A DNA stretch of 64,000 nucleotides, taken from contig NC_011886.1 of the NCBI RefSeq assembly GCF_000022025.1, positions 1,808,980 through 1,872,979 of the forward strand. The letters are read 5' to 3'. The position numbers were made by a program, and so were the translations under genes. The stretch comes from Pseudarthrobacter chlorophenolicus A6. GTDB lineage: Bacteria > Actinomycetota > Actinomycetes > Actinomycetales > Micrococcaceae. Numbering within the stretch: position 1 is the first letter of the stretch; the number at the start of each line of letters is the position of its first letter. The notes beneath the pieces are model-generated. The model did not search any database. It was given only the letters and a program-made list of their open reading frames with translations, and was not told the origin of the DNA. Shown here in pieces: positions 42,046 through 51,042 of the stretch.

Positions 42046-42888
42046 ATGTCATCGCCCTCCCTGACGCTGCCGTCCCCGGCGCCTGCCGCCGCCCGCCGGC
42101 GCCGGCTGCTGGAAATCCTCGGTGCCCTGGCCATTGCCGGCACCTACGTCTACCTGGTCCTCAACCAGCCCGCGGACATCACCGGCGGCCCGGGCAGCGC
42201 CTCGGCGTTGATTGCCCTCTCGGGCTTCCTCGTGGGTGCCATCCTGCTGGTCGTTGCGGTGCTGCCGGGCCTGCCGGCCTCCACGGTCGTGCTGATCCCC
42301 GTGGCCCTGGTCCTGAACATTGTGCTGGGCCAGTTCGTCGGGAGCACCCTGGTGCCCTTCTACCTGGACGCCATTGGCACGGTCCTGATCGCGGTCCTGG
42401 CCGGGCCCGCCGCGGGTGCGGCCACCGGGGCACTCAGCAGCATCGTCTGGTCATTCTTCAATCCCACGGTGCTGCCGTTCGCCGCCGGCGCTGCGCTGAT
42501 CGGCTGCCTGGCCGGCCTTGCTGCGCGGTACGGCCTGTTCCGCCGGTTCTACCTGGCACCCGTTGCAGGTTTCGCCACCGGCATCATCGGCGGCGTGGTC
42601 TCGGCACCCGTGGCCGCCTTCGTGTTCGGCGGCACCTCCGGGGTGGCAACCGGTGCCATCGTCAGCGCCTTCCGGTCGATGGGCGACACACTGCTGGCCG
42701 CCATTACCAAGCAGGCACTCATCTCCGACCCCATGGACAAGGCCATCGTCTTCACCGTGGTAGCTGTCCTGGTGTACGCGCTGCCCCGCCGGACCACGTA
42801 CCAGTTTCCGTTCATCCGCCGTCACCACGTCCTGGCCGGAAAGGCACCGGTCCAGGCCGCAGGACAGGATTCCACGCCCGCGTCCTGA
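42046..42888 (+). CDS. ECF transporter substrate-binding (S) component, substrate unknown
   Basis: A 280-residue membrane protein with about six to seven helices after a basic N-terminus, typical of the S component of energy-coupling-factor importers, which bind a vitamin or related small molecule. The Ala/Gly-rich helices (VLAGPAAGAATGALSS) fit the fold. It is followed at once by its T and A components, a group I arrangement with dedicated energisers. No diagnostic residues identify the ligand. The ATG at 42046 follows AAAGGAA; the upstream leader looks structured and may be regulatory. Confidence 0.78.
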   Translation: MSSPSLTLPSPAPAAARRRRLLEILGALAIAGTYVYLVLNQPADITGGPGSASALIALSGFLVGAILLVVAVLPGLPASTVVLIPVALVLNIVLGQFVGSTLVPFYLDAIGTVLIAVLAGPAAGAATGALSSIVWSFFNPTVLPFAAGAALIGCLAGLAARYGLFRRFYLAPVAGFATGIIGGVVSAPVAAFVFGGTSGVATGAIVSAFRSMGDTLLAAITKQALISDPMDKAIVFTVVAVLVYALPRRTTYQFPFIRRHHVLAGKAPVQAAGQDSTPAS

Positions 42889-42899
42889 ACCCGATTCCC

Positions 42900-43643
42900 A
42901 TGCGCGTCCACCCGTTGACCGGCCTCGCCGCCGCCGGCAGTGCTGCTGTGATCACGACGGCGGCCGGCAGCTGGCCGCTGTCCCTCGCCGTCGTTGCGGG
43001 TGCCCTCGCCGTGTCCGCCGCGGGCGGCACGGCCCGCCGGCTCCTGCCGGCGGCCGCGGCAGTGCTGGTGCCGCTGACCCTGTCCCTCCTGATGGTGCAC
43101 GGGCTGGCCTATCCCGAGGGCCGCACCGTCCTGGCCGAGTGGGGGCCTGCCCGGGTCACGTCCGAAGGGCTGGGCTTCGCCCTGCAGCGGGGCGCGCAAG
43201 TGTGGGCCGCCGTCCTGGCGGTCCTTGCGTTCTCCTTCAGTGTCAGCGTCCCTGACCTGGTGGCTGCCCTGAATGCCAAGGGTGTCCGTGGACGCTTGGC
43301 CTTTGTGCTCGCCTCCACGCTCACCCTGCTGCCGGCCATTGCGGCGCAGGCTGAGCGTATCCGCACCGCCCAGGAAGCCAGGGGCCTCGTGATCCGCAGG
43401 GGGGTGGTCCACCGGGCCGCTGCGTTCCGCCTGCAGGCTGTACCGCTGGTCCTGGCGCTGGTGGACGATGCCGGTACCCGCGCCGCGGCGCTCGAAGCAC
43501 GCGGTTTCAGCAGCAGCGGGCCGCGGTCCAGTTACCGTACCGTTCCGGACTCCACCGTCCAGCGACTCCTGCGCGTTATGCTGCTGCTCGCTGCGGCTGC
43601 CGCCGTCGTCCTGCGCCTGTGGGCCGCATCAGCAGGAGGTTAG
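42900..43643 (+). CDS. ecfT: ECF transporter transmembrane (T) component
   Basis: A 247-residue T component with hydrophobic helices in the N-terminal 130 residues. The two coupling motifs that contact the ATPases are present: AQEARG at about 160 and ALEARGF at about 200. A final helix follows. The ATG is 11 bp after the S gene. It transmits ATP-driven movement to the S component. Confidence 0.85.
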   Translation: MRVHPLTGLAAAGSAAVITTAAGSWPLSLAVVAGALAVSAAGGTARRLLPAAAAVLVPLTLSLLMVHGLAYPEGRTVLAEWGPARVTSEGLGFALQRGAQVWAAVLAVLAFSFSVSVPDLVAALNAKGVRGRLAFVLASTLTLLPAIAAQAERIRTAQEARGLVIRRGVVHRAAAFRLQAVPLVLALVDDAGTRAAALEARGFSSSGPRSSYRTVPDSTVQRLLRVMLLLAAAAAVVLRLWAASAGG

Positions 43644-43645
43644 GC

Positions 43646-45316
43646 ATGCCCCTCATCTCCAGCCCGGTCCTGCAGGCCGGCATCCGGAGCTTCACATTCC
43701 ACGACGGCGGTGGACCAGTCCTCGAGCGGATCGGATTCGCCGCCGCACCGGGCACCCTGACAGCGGTACTGGGTGCGTCCGGCAGCGGAAAAACCACCCT
43801 GGGACGGTTGCTGGCAGGCTGGCTGGCACCGGGAAGCGGCGGAACCCTGCACGGCTACCTGGAGCTGGCAGGCACACGCCTGGACTTCGGAGACGGACCT
43901 ACCGACGGTGACGCGGGCGGTCCCCACCGGGGGGAACCGCACATCGACCCCGCCGCGTGGGGCCGGCACGTGGGATTCGTCCCCCAGGACGCTGCAGCGG
44001 CCCTTTCCACCGTCCGGGCGACGGTGGCGGAGGAGCTGGCTTTCGGGCTGGAAAATGCAGGAGTACCCCGCCCGGCCATGGTTGCCGCAGTGGAACGCAC
44101 GGCAGGCCTCCTGGGGCTCACCGGGCTGCTCAACAGGAATCCTGCCCGGCTCTCCGGCGGGCAGCAGCGGCGCCTGGCCATTGGCTGCGCTGTTATCTCC
44201 GGTCCGGCCGTGCTGGTCATGGACGAGCCGTTCGCCTCGCTGGACGCGGCAGGGGCCCTGGAACTGGCGGCCCTGGTGCGGCACCTCGTGGCGTCTGGAA
44301 CCGCCGTCGTGATCCTGAGCCAGGTGATCGACGCGCTGCTGCTGGCGGCGGACCAGTGGCTGGTCCTCGCCGACGGAACCGTGGCGGCCGCCGGCGATCC
44401 TGCCAGCCTCGGCCCGGACACTGGACTGGTTCCTGCGGGAATCCGGTGGGTGGGCGGAGCCGGCCGAACCGCCCGGCCCGCCGCCCGGACCACGCGGCCA
44501 ACCGCCCACCCGGACTTCACCGAAAAGGTGGTGGTTCCCGCCGCCAAAAGCACCGCCGCAGTACACCCCGCTCCACGGGACCCGGCCGGAGCCGGTGCCG
44601 CGCTTGAGCTGCGGGATGTCTCTTTCGGCTACGCTCCGGACGCCCGCCCACCCGGCAGCAAAGGCCGGTGGCCGGCCCGCAGCAGGAACGCCCCTTTGCC
44701 GGCCACGCAGCCGCCCGTCCTGGCAAGCGTGAGCCTGGCGGTGCACCCGGGGGAGATTGTTGCCGTCACAGGCCCTAACGGAGCGGGCAAGTCGACGCTC
44801 CTGCGGCACCTGAACGGGCAGCTGCAGCCAACAAGAGGCGCCGTGCTGGTGAACGGCAGCACCATCGCCGGGCGTGCGGTGGGGGAGACTGCCGCCGACG
44901 TGGGTTTGCTCTTCCAGCATCCCCGTGACCAGCTGTTCGAACGGACACTCCAGCGCGAGGTCCGCTTTGGCCTGGACCGCCTGGTCGGCAGCGCGGCAGC
45001 AGGCGAACGGGCTGCGGCTGCCCTGGCGGCGGTGGGACTTGAAGGTGCCGCCCACGGCCACCCGGCCGAGCTGTCAGCGTCCGGCCAGCGGCTCCTGGCA
45101 CTGGCCACCGTCCTGGCCCGGAGGCCTTCGGTTATTGCCCTTGACGAGCCCACCGTGGCACTGGACGGCGACGGCCTGGCCGTGCTGGACGCGGCCGTCC
45201 GTTCCGCAGCCGCGGAGGGGGCCGCCGTCGTGCTGGTCACCCATGACCTGGACTATGCACGGACGGCGGCCCACCGCCTGGTGGCTCTCGACGGCGGCCG
45301 GCTCACCGAATGCTGA
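43646..45316 (+). CDS. ECF transporter ATP-binding component, two fused ATPase domains
   Basis: A 556-residue fusion of the A and A' ATPases. Domain 1: Walker A GASGSGKT at 43-50, signature LSGGQQRR near 168, Walker B VLVMDEPFASLD. Domain 2: Walker A GPNGAGKST near 375, a degenerate signature reading LSASG in place of LSGGQ near 475, Walker B VIALDEPTVALD. The domains may therefore hydrolyse ATP unequally. The ATG at 43646, two bases after the T-gene stop, has AGGAGG upstream and is preferred over an overlapping longer frame. Confidence 0.85.
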   Translation: MPLISSPVLQAGIRSFTFHDGGGPVLERIGFAAAPGTLTAVLGASGSGKTTLGRLLAGWLAPGSGGTLHGYLELAGTRLDFGDGPTDGDAGGPHRGEPHIDPAAWGRHVGFVPQDAAAALSTVRATVAEELAFGLENAGVPRPAMVAAVERTAGLLGLTGLLNRNPARLSGGQQRRLAIGCAVISGPAVLVMDEPFASLDAAGALELAALVRHLVASGTAVVILSQVIDALLLAADQWLVLADGTVAAAGDPASLGPDTGLVPAGIRWVGGAGRTARPAARTTRPTAHPDFTEKVVVPAAKSTAAVHPAPRDPAGAGAALELRDVSFGYAPDARPPGSKGRWPARSRNAPLPATQPPVLASVSLAVHPGEIVAVTGPNGAGKSTLLRHLNGQLQPTRGAVLVNGSTIAGRAVGETAADVGLLFQHPRDQLFERTLQREVRFGLDRLVGSAAAGERAAAALAAVGLEGAAHGHPAELSASGQRLLALATVLARRPSVIALDEPTVALDGDGLAVLDAAVRSAAAEGAAVVLVTHDLDYARTAAHRLVALDGGRLTEC

Positions 45317-45338
45317 CCGGCCGTCGGCCGCGGCAGAC

Positions 45339-47516
45339 TTAGTTGGAACCCGGAACCGGCGCCACGCCAGACGCCACGCCCGGCGGAAGGAACCGCTTGC
45401 CGTTGACCCGCTCCGAGGCGCCCACGCGGTCGAGGTACGGCGTGATGCCGCCCAGGAACATGGGCCAGCCGGCGCCGAGGATCATGCAGAGGTCGATGTC
45501 TTCCGGTCCTGCCACCACGCCTTCGTCCAGCATGAGGCCGATCTCTTCCGCCAGGGCGTCCTGCGTGCGCCGCAGCACCTGGGCGGCAGTGGAGGGGCTC
45601 GTGCCGAAAGACATCAGCGAGAGAGTGGCGTCCGGGATGGCAGCCGAACCGTCCGGTCCAGTCTCCCAAAGGCCCTTCACCCCGTTGTCGATCAGCTTGT
45701 GAAGGTTGGCGGAAACTGGGAACCGGTCGCCGAAAGCAGCGTTCAGCGACTCCTGGACGTGCTGGGCCACCGGCAGCCCCACCATGGCCAGCAACGTGAA
45801 GGGGGACATCGGCAGGCCCATCGGCTTCAGGGCACCGTCCGCCACGTCGGCCGGCGTCCCTTCATCGAACGCGGCCGTCACCTCACCCATCAGGCGCAGC
45901 AGGATCCGGTTGACCACGAAGGCGGCGGCGTCCTTGACCAGGACGCCCGTCTTCTTCAGGCTCTTTGCCAGTTCGAAGGCGGTGGCCAGGACCGCGTCAG
46001 CGGTCCGCGGGGCACGCACGATTTCCAGCAGGGGCATCACGGCAACCGGGTTGAAGAAGTGGAACCCCACCAGCCGTTCCGGATGCTGCAGGTCCTCGGC
46101 CATGGCCGTCACCGAAAGCGACGACGTGTTGGTGGCAAGGATGCAGTCCTCGGTGACAACGGCCTCCAGTTCGGCGAACACCTGCTTCTTGACGCCGAGT
46201 TCCTCAAAGACCGCTTCGATCACGAAATCAGCATCCGCGAAGGCTTCCTTGGACACCGAACCGGACACCAGGGCCTTGGTGCGGTTGGCGGCGTCCGCGC
46301 TGATCCGCTTCTTGGCCAGCAGTTTGTCCACCTCGCCGTGGACGTAGCCGACGCCCTTGTCCACACGGGCCTGGTCAATGTCGGTCAGGACCACCGGTAC
46401 CTTCAGTTGGCGGGCAAACAACAGCGCCAGCTGGCCGGCCATCAGGCCTGCTCCCACCACACCGACTTTGGTGACGGGGCGGGCAAGCTTGCGGTCGGGG
46501 GCGCCGGCAGGACGCTTGGAGCGTTTCTGGACGAGGTCCAGGAAGGCGTAGACGGTGGCGCGGAACTCATCTGTCTGCATCAGCCCGGCCAGCGTTTCGC
46601 ATTCGAGGGCCGCCGACTCGGACTGGCTCATGGTGCGGTTGGCTTCCATCAGGTCCAGCACCTTGCCCGGGGCAGGCGCCGCGTTGGAGGTCTTGGACCC
46701 GACGAACTTCCGCCCGGCCGCCACTGCGGCCGCCCAGCGTTCCGCGACGTCCGGGCGGGAGGGATCGACGGCGTTGGCGCGTTCCGGAACCAGCTCGCCG
46801 GAGATGACCTTCGCTGCCCACGCAACGGACTGCTCCAGGAAGTCGGCGGGCTCGAACAGGGCATCGGCGACGCCAAGGTCGAAGGCCTGCGGGCCGCTGA
46901 GGGTCCGGTTGTTGCTGAGCGGGTTCTCGATCATCACCTTGACGGCGTTCTCCGGCCCCACCAGGCGGGGGAGCAGGTAGACGCCGCCCCAGCCAGGGAC
47001 CAGCCCCAGGAGGGCTTCGGGGAGGGCCAGGGCACCGGCACCGGTGGACACCGTGCGGTAGGTGGACTGCAGTGCGATTTCCAGTCCGCCGCCCAGGGCG
47101 GTGCCGTTGATGAAGGCGAAGCTGGGAACGCCCAGGTTGGCCAGCGTTGCATACACATCGTGGCCCAGTTGGGCCATGTGGAGCCCGTGCTCGCGCTCTT
47201 CCAGCGATTTCACGGCAGAGAGATCGGCTCCGGCCACAAGGTAGTAGGGCTTGCCGGTAACGCCGACGCCGGCGATCTCACCGCGGGCGGCACGGCCCCG
47301 CAAGCCTTCCAGCACCGTGCCCAGTTCCACGAGGGTGTTGGGACCCAGCGTGGTGGGTTTGCTGTGGTCCAGTCCGTTGTCCAGCGTGACCAGGGCGAAC
47401 GTCCCGGGGCTTTCCTTGCCGGGGGCAGCGGGAAGCGGAATGTCCTGCACGTAGGAATGCGTGACTGTTTCATTGGGGAACAAGCTGGCGAAGTCGGTGA
47501 AATCTGCGGCGCTCAT
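45339..47516 (-). CDS. fadB: Fatty-acid oxidation multifunctional enzyme: enoyl-CoA hydratase/3-hydroxyacyl-CoA dehydrogenase
   Basis: A 725-residue two-part beta-oxidation enzyme. The N-terminal crotonase domain (about 35-260) has the oxyanion-hole segments AGADLSAVKSL and GTALGGGLE. The NAD-binding 3-hydroxyacyl-CoA dehydrogenase begins with VGVVGAGLMAGQ near 355, followed by the HFFNPVAVMPLLEIV catalytic-His region and a C-terminal dehydrogenase dimerisation part. It overlaps the thiolase stop (ATGA), giving a fadA-fadB operon with the thiolase first. A longer open frame to 47648 is rejected because of this overlap. Confidence 0.9.
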   Translation of the reverse strand: MSAADFTDFASLFPNETVTHSYVQDIPLPAAPGKESPGTFALVTLDNGLDHSKPTTLGPNTLVELGTVLEGLRGRAARGEIAGVGVTGKPYYLVAGADLSAVKSLEEREHGLHMAQLGHDVYATLANLGVPSFAFINGTALGGGLEIALQSTYRTVSTGAGALALPEALLGLVPGWGGVYLLPRLVGPENAVKVMIENPLSNNRTLSGPQAFDLGVADALFEPADFLEQSVAWAAKVISGELVPERANAVDPSRPDVAERWAAAVAAGRKFVGSKTSNAAPAPGKVLDLMEANRTMSQSESAALECETLAGLMQTDEFRATVYAFLDLVQKRSKRPAGAPDRKLARPVTKVGVVGAGLMAGQLALLFARQLKVPVVLTDIDQARVDKGVGYVHGEVDKLLAKKRISADAANRTKALVSGSVSKEAFADADFVIEAVFEELGVKKQVFAELEAVVTEDCILATNTSSLSVTAMAEDLQHPERLVGFHFFNPVAVMPLLEIVRAPRTADAVLATAFELAKSLKKTGVLVKDAAAFVVNRILLRLMGEVTAAFDEGTPADVADGALKPMGLPMSPFTLLAMVGLPVAQHVQESLNAAFGDRFPVSANLHKLIDNGVKGLWETGPDGSAAIPDATLSLMSFGTSPSTAAQVLRRTQDALAEEIGLMLDEGVVAGPEDIDLCMILGAGWPMFLGGITPYLDRVGASERVNGKRFLPPGVASGVAPVPGSN

Positions 47517-48808
47517 GCTGTGGCTCCTTCGGTCTGGACTGCTGCCGGGGCGGTTGTTGCTGATCCTGTGGTGCCGGTGCCGCCACTGTAATCGGCGTGG
47601 TGCGGGTTTTCCCAGATAACAGTCCCGCCCATGCCCAGCCCCACGCACATGGCGGTGATGCCGTAGCGGACAGACGGATCCTCTTCGAACTGGCGGGCCA
47701 GCTGGGTCATCAGCCGGACGCCGGAGGAGGCAAGGGGGTGGCCCACGGCAATCGCCCCGCCGTAGCGGTTGACCCGCGGGTCGTCGTCGGGAATGCCGAA
47801 GTGGTCCAGGAAGCTCAGGACCTGGACGGCGAACGCCTCGTTGATCTCGAAGAGGCCGATGTCGCCGATGGCGAGGCCCGCGTTTTGCAGTGCCTTCTCG
47901 GTGGCCGGGACCGGGCCGATGCCCATCACCTCAGGCTCCACGCCGGCGTAGGCGTAGCTGACCAGCCGCATTTTCACCGGGAGGCCCAGTTCAGCCGCCG
48001 CTTCCCCCGAGGCCAGGACGGCGGCGGTGGCGCCGTCATTGAGGCCCGCGGAATTGCCGGCGGTAACGCGGCCGTGCGCGCGGAAGGGAGTGCGGAGCGC
48101 GGCGAGGTCGGTGACGGTGGTCCCGGGGCGCGGCGGTTCGTCCACGCTGTGCACGGTCCAGCCCTGGCCCGGTTTCCGTCCGGCTACCGGTACCAGGTCG
48201 GGCTGGATTCGGCCCTCGCGGTAGGCAGCGGCCAGCTTGTCCTGGGATGCCACGGCGTAGGCGTCGCTGCGCTGCTTGGTGATGGCGGGAAAGCGGTCGT
48301 GCAGGTTTTCGGCGGTGTTGCCCATGTTCAGGGCGGCGGGGTCCACCAGTCGTTCGGACATGAACCGGGGGTTCGGGTCGGCGCCGGATCCCATGGGGTG
48401 GTTGCCCATGTGCTCCACTCCGCCGGCGATAACCACGTGGTATGCGCCGAATCCGATGCCGCCGGCCGTGGACGTCACGGCGGTCATGGCACCGGCACAC
48501 ATGCGGTCCACGGCGAAGCCCGGAACGGTGCGTGGCAGTCCGGCCAGCAGCGCGGCGGTCCTGCCCAGGGTGAGGCCCTGGTCGCCGGTCTGGGTGGTGG
48601 CGGCAATGGCCACCTCATCCACCCGCCCGGGCGGCAGCGAGGGGTTCCTGCGCAGCAGTTCGCGGATGCATTTCACGATCAGGTCATCGGCGCGGGTACC
48701 GGCATGGATTCCCTTCTCACCGGCCCGGCCGAAGGGCGTGCGGAGGCCGTCAACAAAGACGACGTCGCGGACAGTGCGCCGGGTGGCGCCGCTTCCGGTG
48801 TGGCTCAC
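47513..48808 (-). CDS. fadA: Acetyl-CoA C-acyltransferase (3-ketoacyl-CoA thiolase)
   Basis: A 431-residue thiolase that cleaves 3-ketoacyl-CoA in the last step of beta-oxidation. Nucleophilic Cys104 is in DRMCAGAM; NEAFAVQ, GGAIAVGHPLASSG with the catalytic His, and AMCVGLGMGG with the second Cys all appear in order. The GTG start follows GAGGAG. First gene of the fadA-fadB operon, with a perfect 16-bp palindrome over its probable -10. Confidence 0.92.
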   Translation of the reverse strand: MSHTGSGATRRTVRDVVFVDGLRTPFGRAGEKGIHAGTRADDLIVKCIRELLRRNPSLPPGRVDEVAIAATTQTGDQGLTLGRTAALLAGLPRTVPGFAVDRMCAGAMTAVTSTAGGIGFGAYHVVIAGGVEHMGNHPMGSGADPNPRFMSERLVDPAALNMGNTAENLHDRFPAITKQRSDAYAVASQDKLAAAYREGRIQPDLVPVAGRKPGQGWTVHSVDEPPRPGTTVTDLAALRTPFRAHGRVTAGNSAGLNDGATAAVLASGEAAAELGLPVKMRLVSYAYAGVEPEVMGIGPVPATEKALQNAGLAIGDIGLFEINEAFAVQVLSFLDHFGIPDDDPRVNRYGGAIAVGHPLASSGVRLMTQLARQFEEDPSVRYGITAMCVGLGMGGTVIWENPHHADYSGGTGTTGSATTAPAAVQTEGATA

Positions 48809-48879
48809 GTGTAACTCCTCATCGAGACGTAGGCGCCGCGCACATGCCGAAGGACGGCAGGTGTGCGGCAGTACGTCCG

Positions 48880-48897
48880 ATGTTACTCGCGAGTAAC
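48880..48897 (-). promoter_or_regulatory. fadAB -10 overlapped by a perfect 16-bp palindrome (predicted repressor operator)
   Basis: GTTACTCG-CGAGTAAC at 48882-48897 is a perfect 16-bp palindrome. On the minus strand TAACAT (48885-48880) overlaps it and fits a -10, giving a leader of about 65 nt. The symmetry and position suit a TetR-family fatty-acid regulator; none is encoded nearby. Confidence 0.6.
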
Positions 48898-48934
48898 TTA
48901 GGCTGCAAGGCCGGTGTGGAACGGTGTTGGAAGG

Positions 48935-50266
48935 CTAGCTGCCCGCGGTGACCGCGGCCTTCGGCTCTTTGGGCGGAAGCGGCTGGGGGTCCAGGAAGGC
49001 GCGGGTGATGAGCGGGGCTGTGAGCTCCACCTGCCACTCGCGCGCACCGAGTCCGCGCAGTTCCGAGGCCACCGATTCTTCGCTGACCGCAGCCGGCGGG
49101 CGCCAGGCAACCCGTCGGAGAAAGTCGGGCGTGAGCAGGTTTTCCACCGGAAGGTTCAGCTGGTCGGCGCGTTCCTGCAGCAGCGGCCTGGCTGTGGCGA
49201 GCCTCGCTGCAGCCTCGGGGTCGCGTTCGGCCCAGACCCTGGGCGGGGGCGGGGCGTTGGTTGCCAGGTGCAGCGGGGGAAGATCGTCCAGGTCCCGGGC
49301 TGCGGCGATGCATCGGAGCCAGCGCGGAGCCTCACGCTGCGCCGCCCTGCCGTGGAAGCCTTTGGTTCCCAGAAGCTGGGGAACGGTGGAGGGCATCGCT
49401 TTGGCGGCGGACACCAGTGCGGAGTCCGGGATCAGCCGGCCGGGTGCGACGTCGCGCTTGCGGGCCAGCGAGTCGCGTTCCAGCCACAGCTCCCTGACGG
49501 CGGCCAGCTGGCGCCGGTCCCTGATTTGGTGCAGGCCGGACGTTTTCCGCCAGGGGTCCAGCCGGGGCGGCGCGATGCCCGCTGCAAGGATTGCGGCAAA
49601 CTCCTGCTCGGCATACTCGAGCTTGCCGTCGGCCTGGAGCAGTTCCACCAGCTCTTCCCGCAGCTCACTGAGGACCTCGACGTCGAGTGCTGCATAGCGG
49701 AGCCACGGCTCCGGGAGGGGGCGGGTGGACCAGTCGGCGGCGGAGTGTTCCTTGGCCAGGCCGAAACCGAGAAGCTGTTCGATGACGGCGGCAAGGCCCA
49801 CGCGGGGAAGCCCTGCCAGCCGGGCAGCCAGTTCCGTGTCGAAGAGCTTGTCCGGCCACATCCCCAGCTCCGACAGGCAGGGAAGGTCCTGGGTTGCCGC
49901 GTGCAGGATCCACTCGACGCCGCGGAGGGCATCGTTGATGATGGCGAGGTCGTCAAAAGGCTCGGGATCGATCAGCCAGGTGCCGGCGCCCTCGCGGCGG
50001 ATCTGCACCAGGAAGGCACGCTGGCCGTAGCGGAACCCGGAGGCCCGCTCTGCGTCCACACCGGCCGGTCCGGTTCCTGCGGCGATGGCGGCTGCGCAGC
50101 GTTCCAGCCCGGCCTGGGTCTCGATGACCAGGGGGACGCCCTCACGGGGTGCGTCGAGTTCGATGATTTCGGGGATGGGGCTGTCGAAGCCCTCCACGGT
50201 GATATGGGGTGCGGTATCAGCAGCCGGAGCGCCGGCCGTGGTGTTTTCCGGGTTGTTAGGGGTCAT
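48935..50266 (-). CDS. RNase D-like 3'-5' exonuclease with HRDC domain
   Basis: A 443-residue DEDD-type exonuclease. The acidic motifs run GVDAERASG, then HAATQDLPCL, then YAALDVEVL, the last supplying the Tyr and Asp of the DEDDy subclass. HRDC-like helices follow from about 250 (ELWLERDSLARKRDVAPGRL). It likely trims 3' ends of tRNA or other stable RNAs. The ATG lies 9 nt after TAAACT (50276-50281), giving a predicted leader of only about 3 nt. Confidence 0.87.
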   Translation of the reverse strand: MTPNNPENTTAGAPAADTAPHITVEGFDSPIPEIIELDAPREGVPLVIETQAGLERCAAAIAAGTGPAGVDAERASGFRYGQRAFLVQIRREGAGTWLIDPEPFDDLAIINDALRGVEWILHAATQDLPCLSELGMWPDKLFDTELAARLAGLPRVGLAAVIEQLLGFGLAKEHSAADWSTRPLPEPWLRYAALDVEVLSELREELVELLQADGKLEYAEQEFAAILAAGIAPPRLDPWRKTSGLHQIRDRRQLAAVRELWLERDSLARKRDVAPGRLIPDSALVSAAKAMPSTVPQLLGTKGFHGRAAQREAPRWLRCIAAARDLDDLPPLHLATNAPPPPRVWAERDPEAAARLATARPLLQERADQLNLPVENLLTPDFLRRVAWRPPAAVSEESVASELRGLGAREWQVELTAPLITRAFLDPQPLPPKEPKAAVTAGS

Positions 50267-50336
50267 GATGCCCCCAGTTTACCGGTCCTGAGCTCCGGCG
50301 GTCCGCTGGCGGGCTCCCGGCAGGGCTGGACGGGCG

Positions 50337-50987
50337 TCAGTTCCGGCGCCGTTGCGGCAGGGGCGTGACGCCGTCGGGGAGGGGCGGAAGGCCCGCGAAG
50401 GTGCACACCATGTCGGACCACGCTTCGAGGTGTGCCGTGACGTCCGGTGTTGCGGGGGTCCAGGATGCCCGCAGTTCGATGTCGATGGTCCCGGGCCGTT
50501 CGGAGAGGGTCCCGAAGCTTTCGGACAGGACCCTGGTGGCGGTCCCGCCCGCGGCCCGGTAGGGTGCGTTGTGGTTTTCCAGGGCTTCCACCAGCCAAGT
50601 CCAGGCCACCGTTCCGAGCATCTCGTCGTTGCCCATATCCGGTTCGAGCTCCGCACGGATGTAGGTGACGATCCTGAACTCCCCGTCCCACACTGCCGAG
50701 CCTTCGGGATCGTGCAGCAGGATAAAGCGCCCGGTGGCGAGCTCCGTGTCGCTGTCCTCCCCGGTCCCGGCAGCCGCCAGGGCCATTGCCGCCGGCCCGT
50801 GCAGGGGAGGTGCCGGGGCTCCGGCGCCCTGGGCCATGACTTCCGCGCCGAGGGCGACGGCGAAGGGTGCCAGGCGGGCCGGCGCCGGGATTTCCGCGAG
50901 GTGGAGTTCCTTGCGGCACCGGGCTTTCCTGAGGGTTCCCAGGGCACGGAGGAAATCCGGGGGAACCTGGTCAAGTGCGTTCACCAT
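50337..50987 (-). CDS. DUF3000 family protein
   Basis: A 216-residue actinobacterial DUF3000 protein of unknown function. Recognisable blocks are PPDFLRALGTLRKA near the start, GRFILLHDPEGSAVWDGEFRIV in the middle and ASWTPATPDVTAHLEAWSD near the end. No catalytic motif or membrane segment. The second codon is a GTG at 50984 which, unlike the ATG, lies exactly 6 nt after a TAATCT -10, so the true leaderless start may be one codon later. It is followed by the RNase D-like gene on the same strand, a pairing common in actinobacteria. Confidence 0.85.
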   Translation of the reverse strand: MVNALDQVPPDFLRALGTLRKARCRKELHLAEIPAPARLAPFAVALGAEVMAQGAGAPAPPLHGPAAMALAAAGTGEDSDTELATGRFILLHDPEGSAVWDGEFRIVTYIRAELEPDMGNDEMLGTVAWTWLVEALENHNAPYRAAGGTATRVLSESFGTLSERPGTIDIELRASWTPATPDVTAHLEAWSDMVCTFAGLPPLPDGVTPLPQRRRN

Positions 50988-50990
50988 GGC

Positions 50991-50996
50991 AGATTA
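50991..50996 (-). promoter_or_regulatory. -10 hexamer of the DUF3000 gene
   Basis: TAATCT on the minus strand sits 3 nt before the ATG and 6 nt before the following GTG. The 6-nt spacing, seen at several other leaderless starts here, favours the GTG. Confidence 0.45.
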
Positions 50997-51042
50997 CGCA
51001 ACCCTTCAGCGCTGTCCGGGGAGGCTCGCCGTCATGTGGGTC

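Noticed and set aside
40377..42143. A longer 588-residue reading frame for mycothione reductase
   Set aside because: The extra N-terminal residues are Arg/Pro-rich junk overlapping the divergent promoter. The family starts at MPHYELA (41801).
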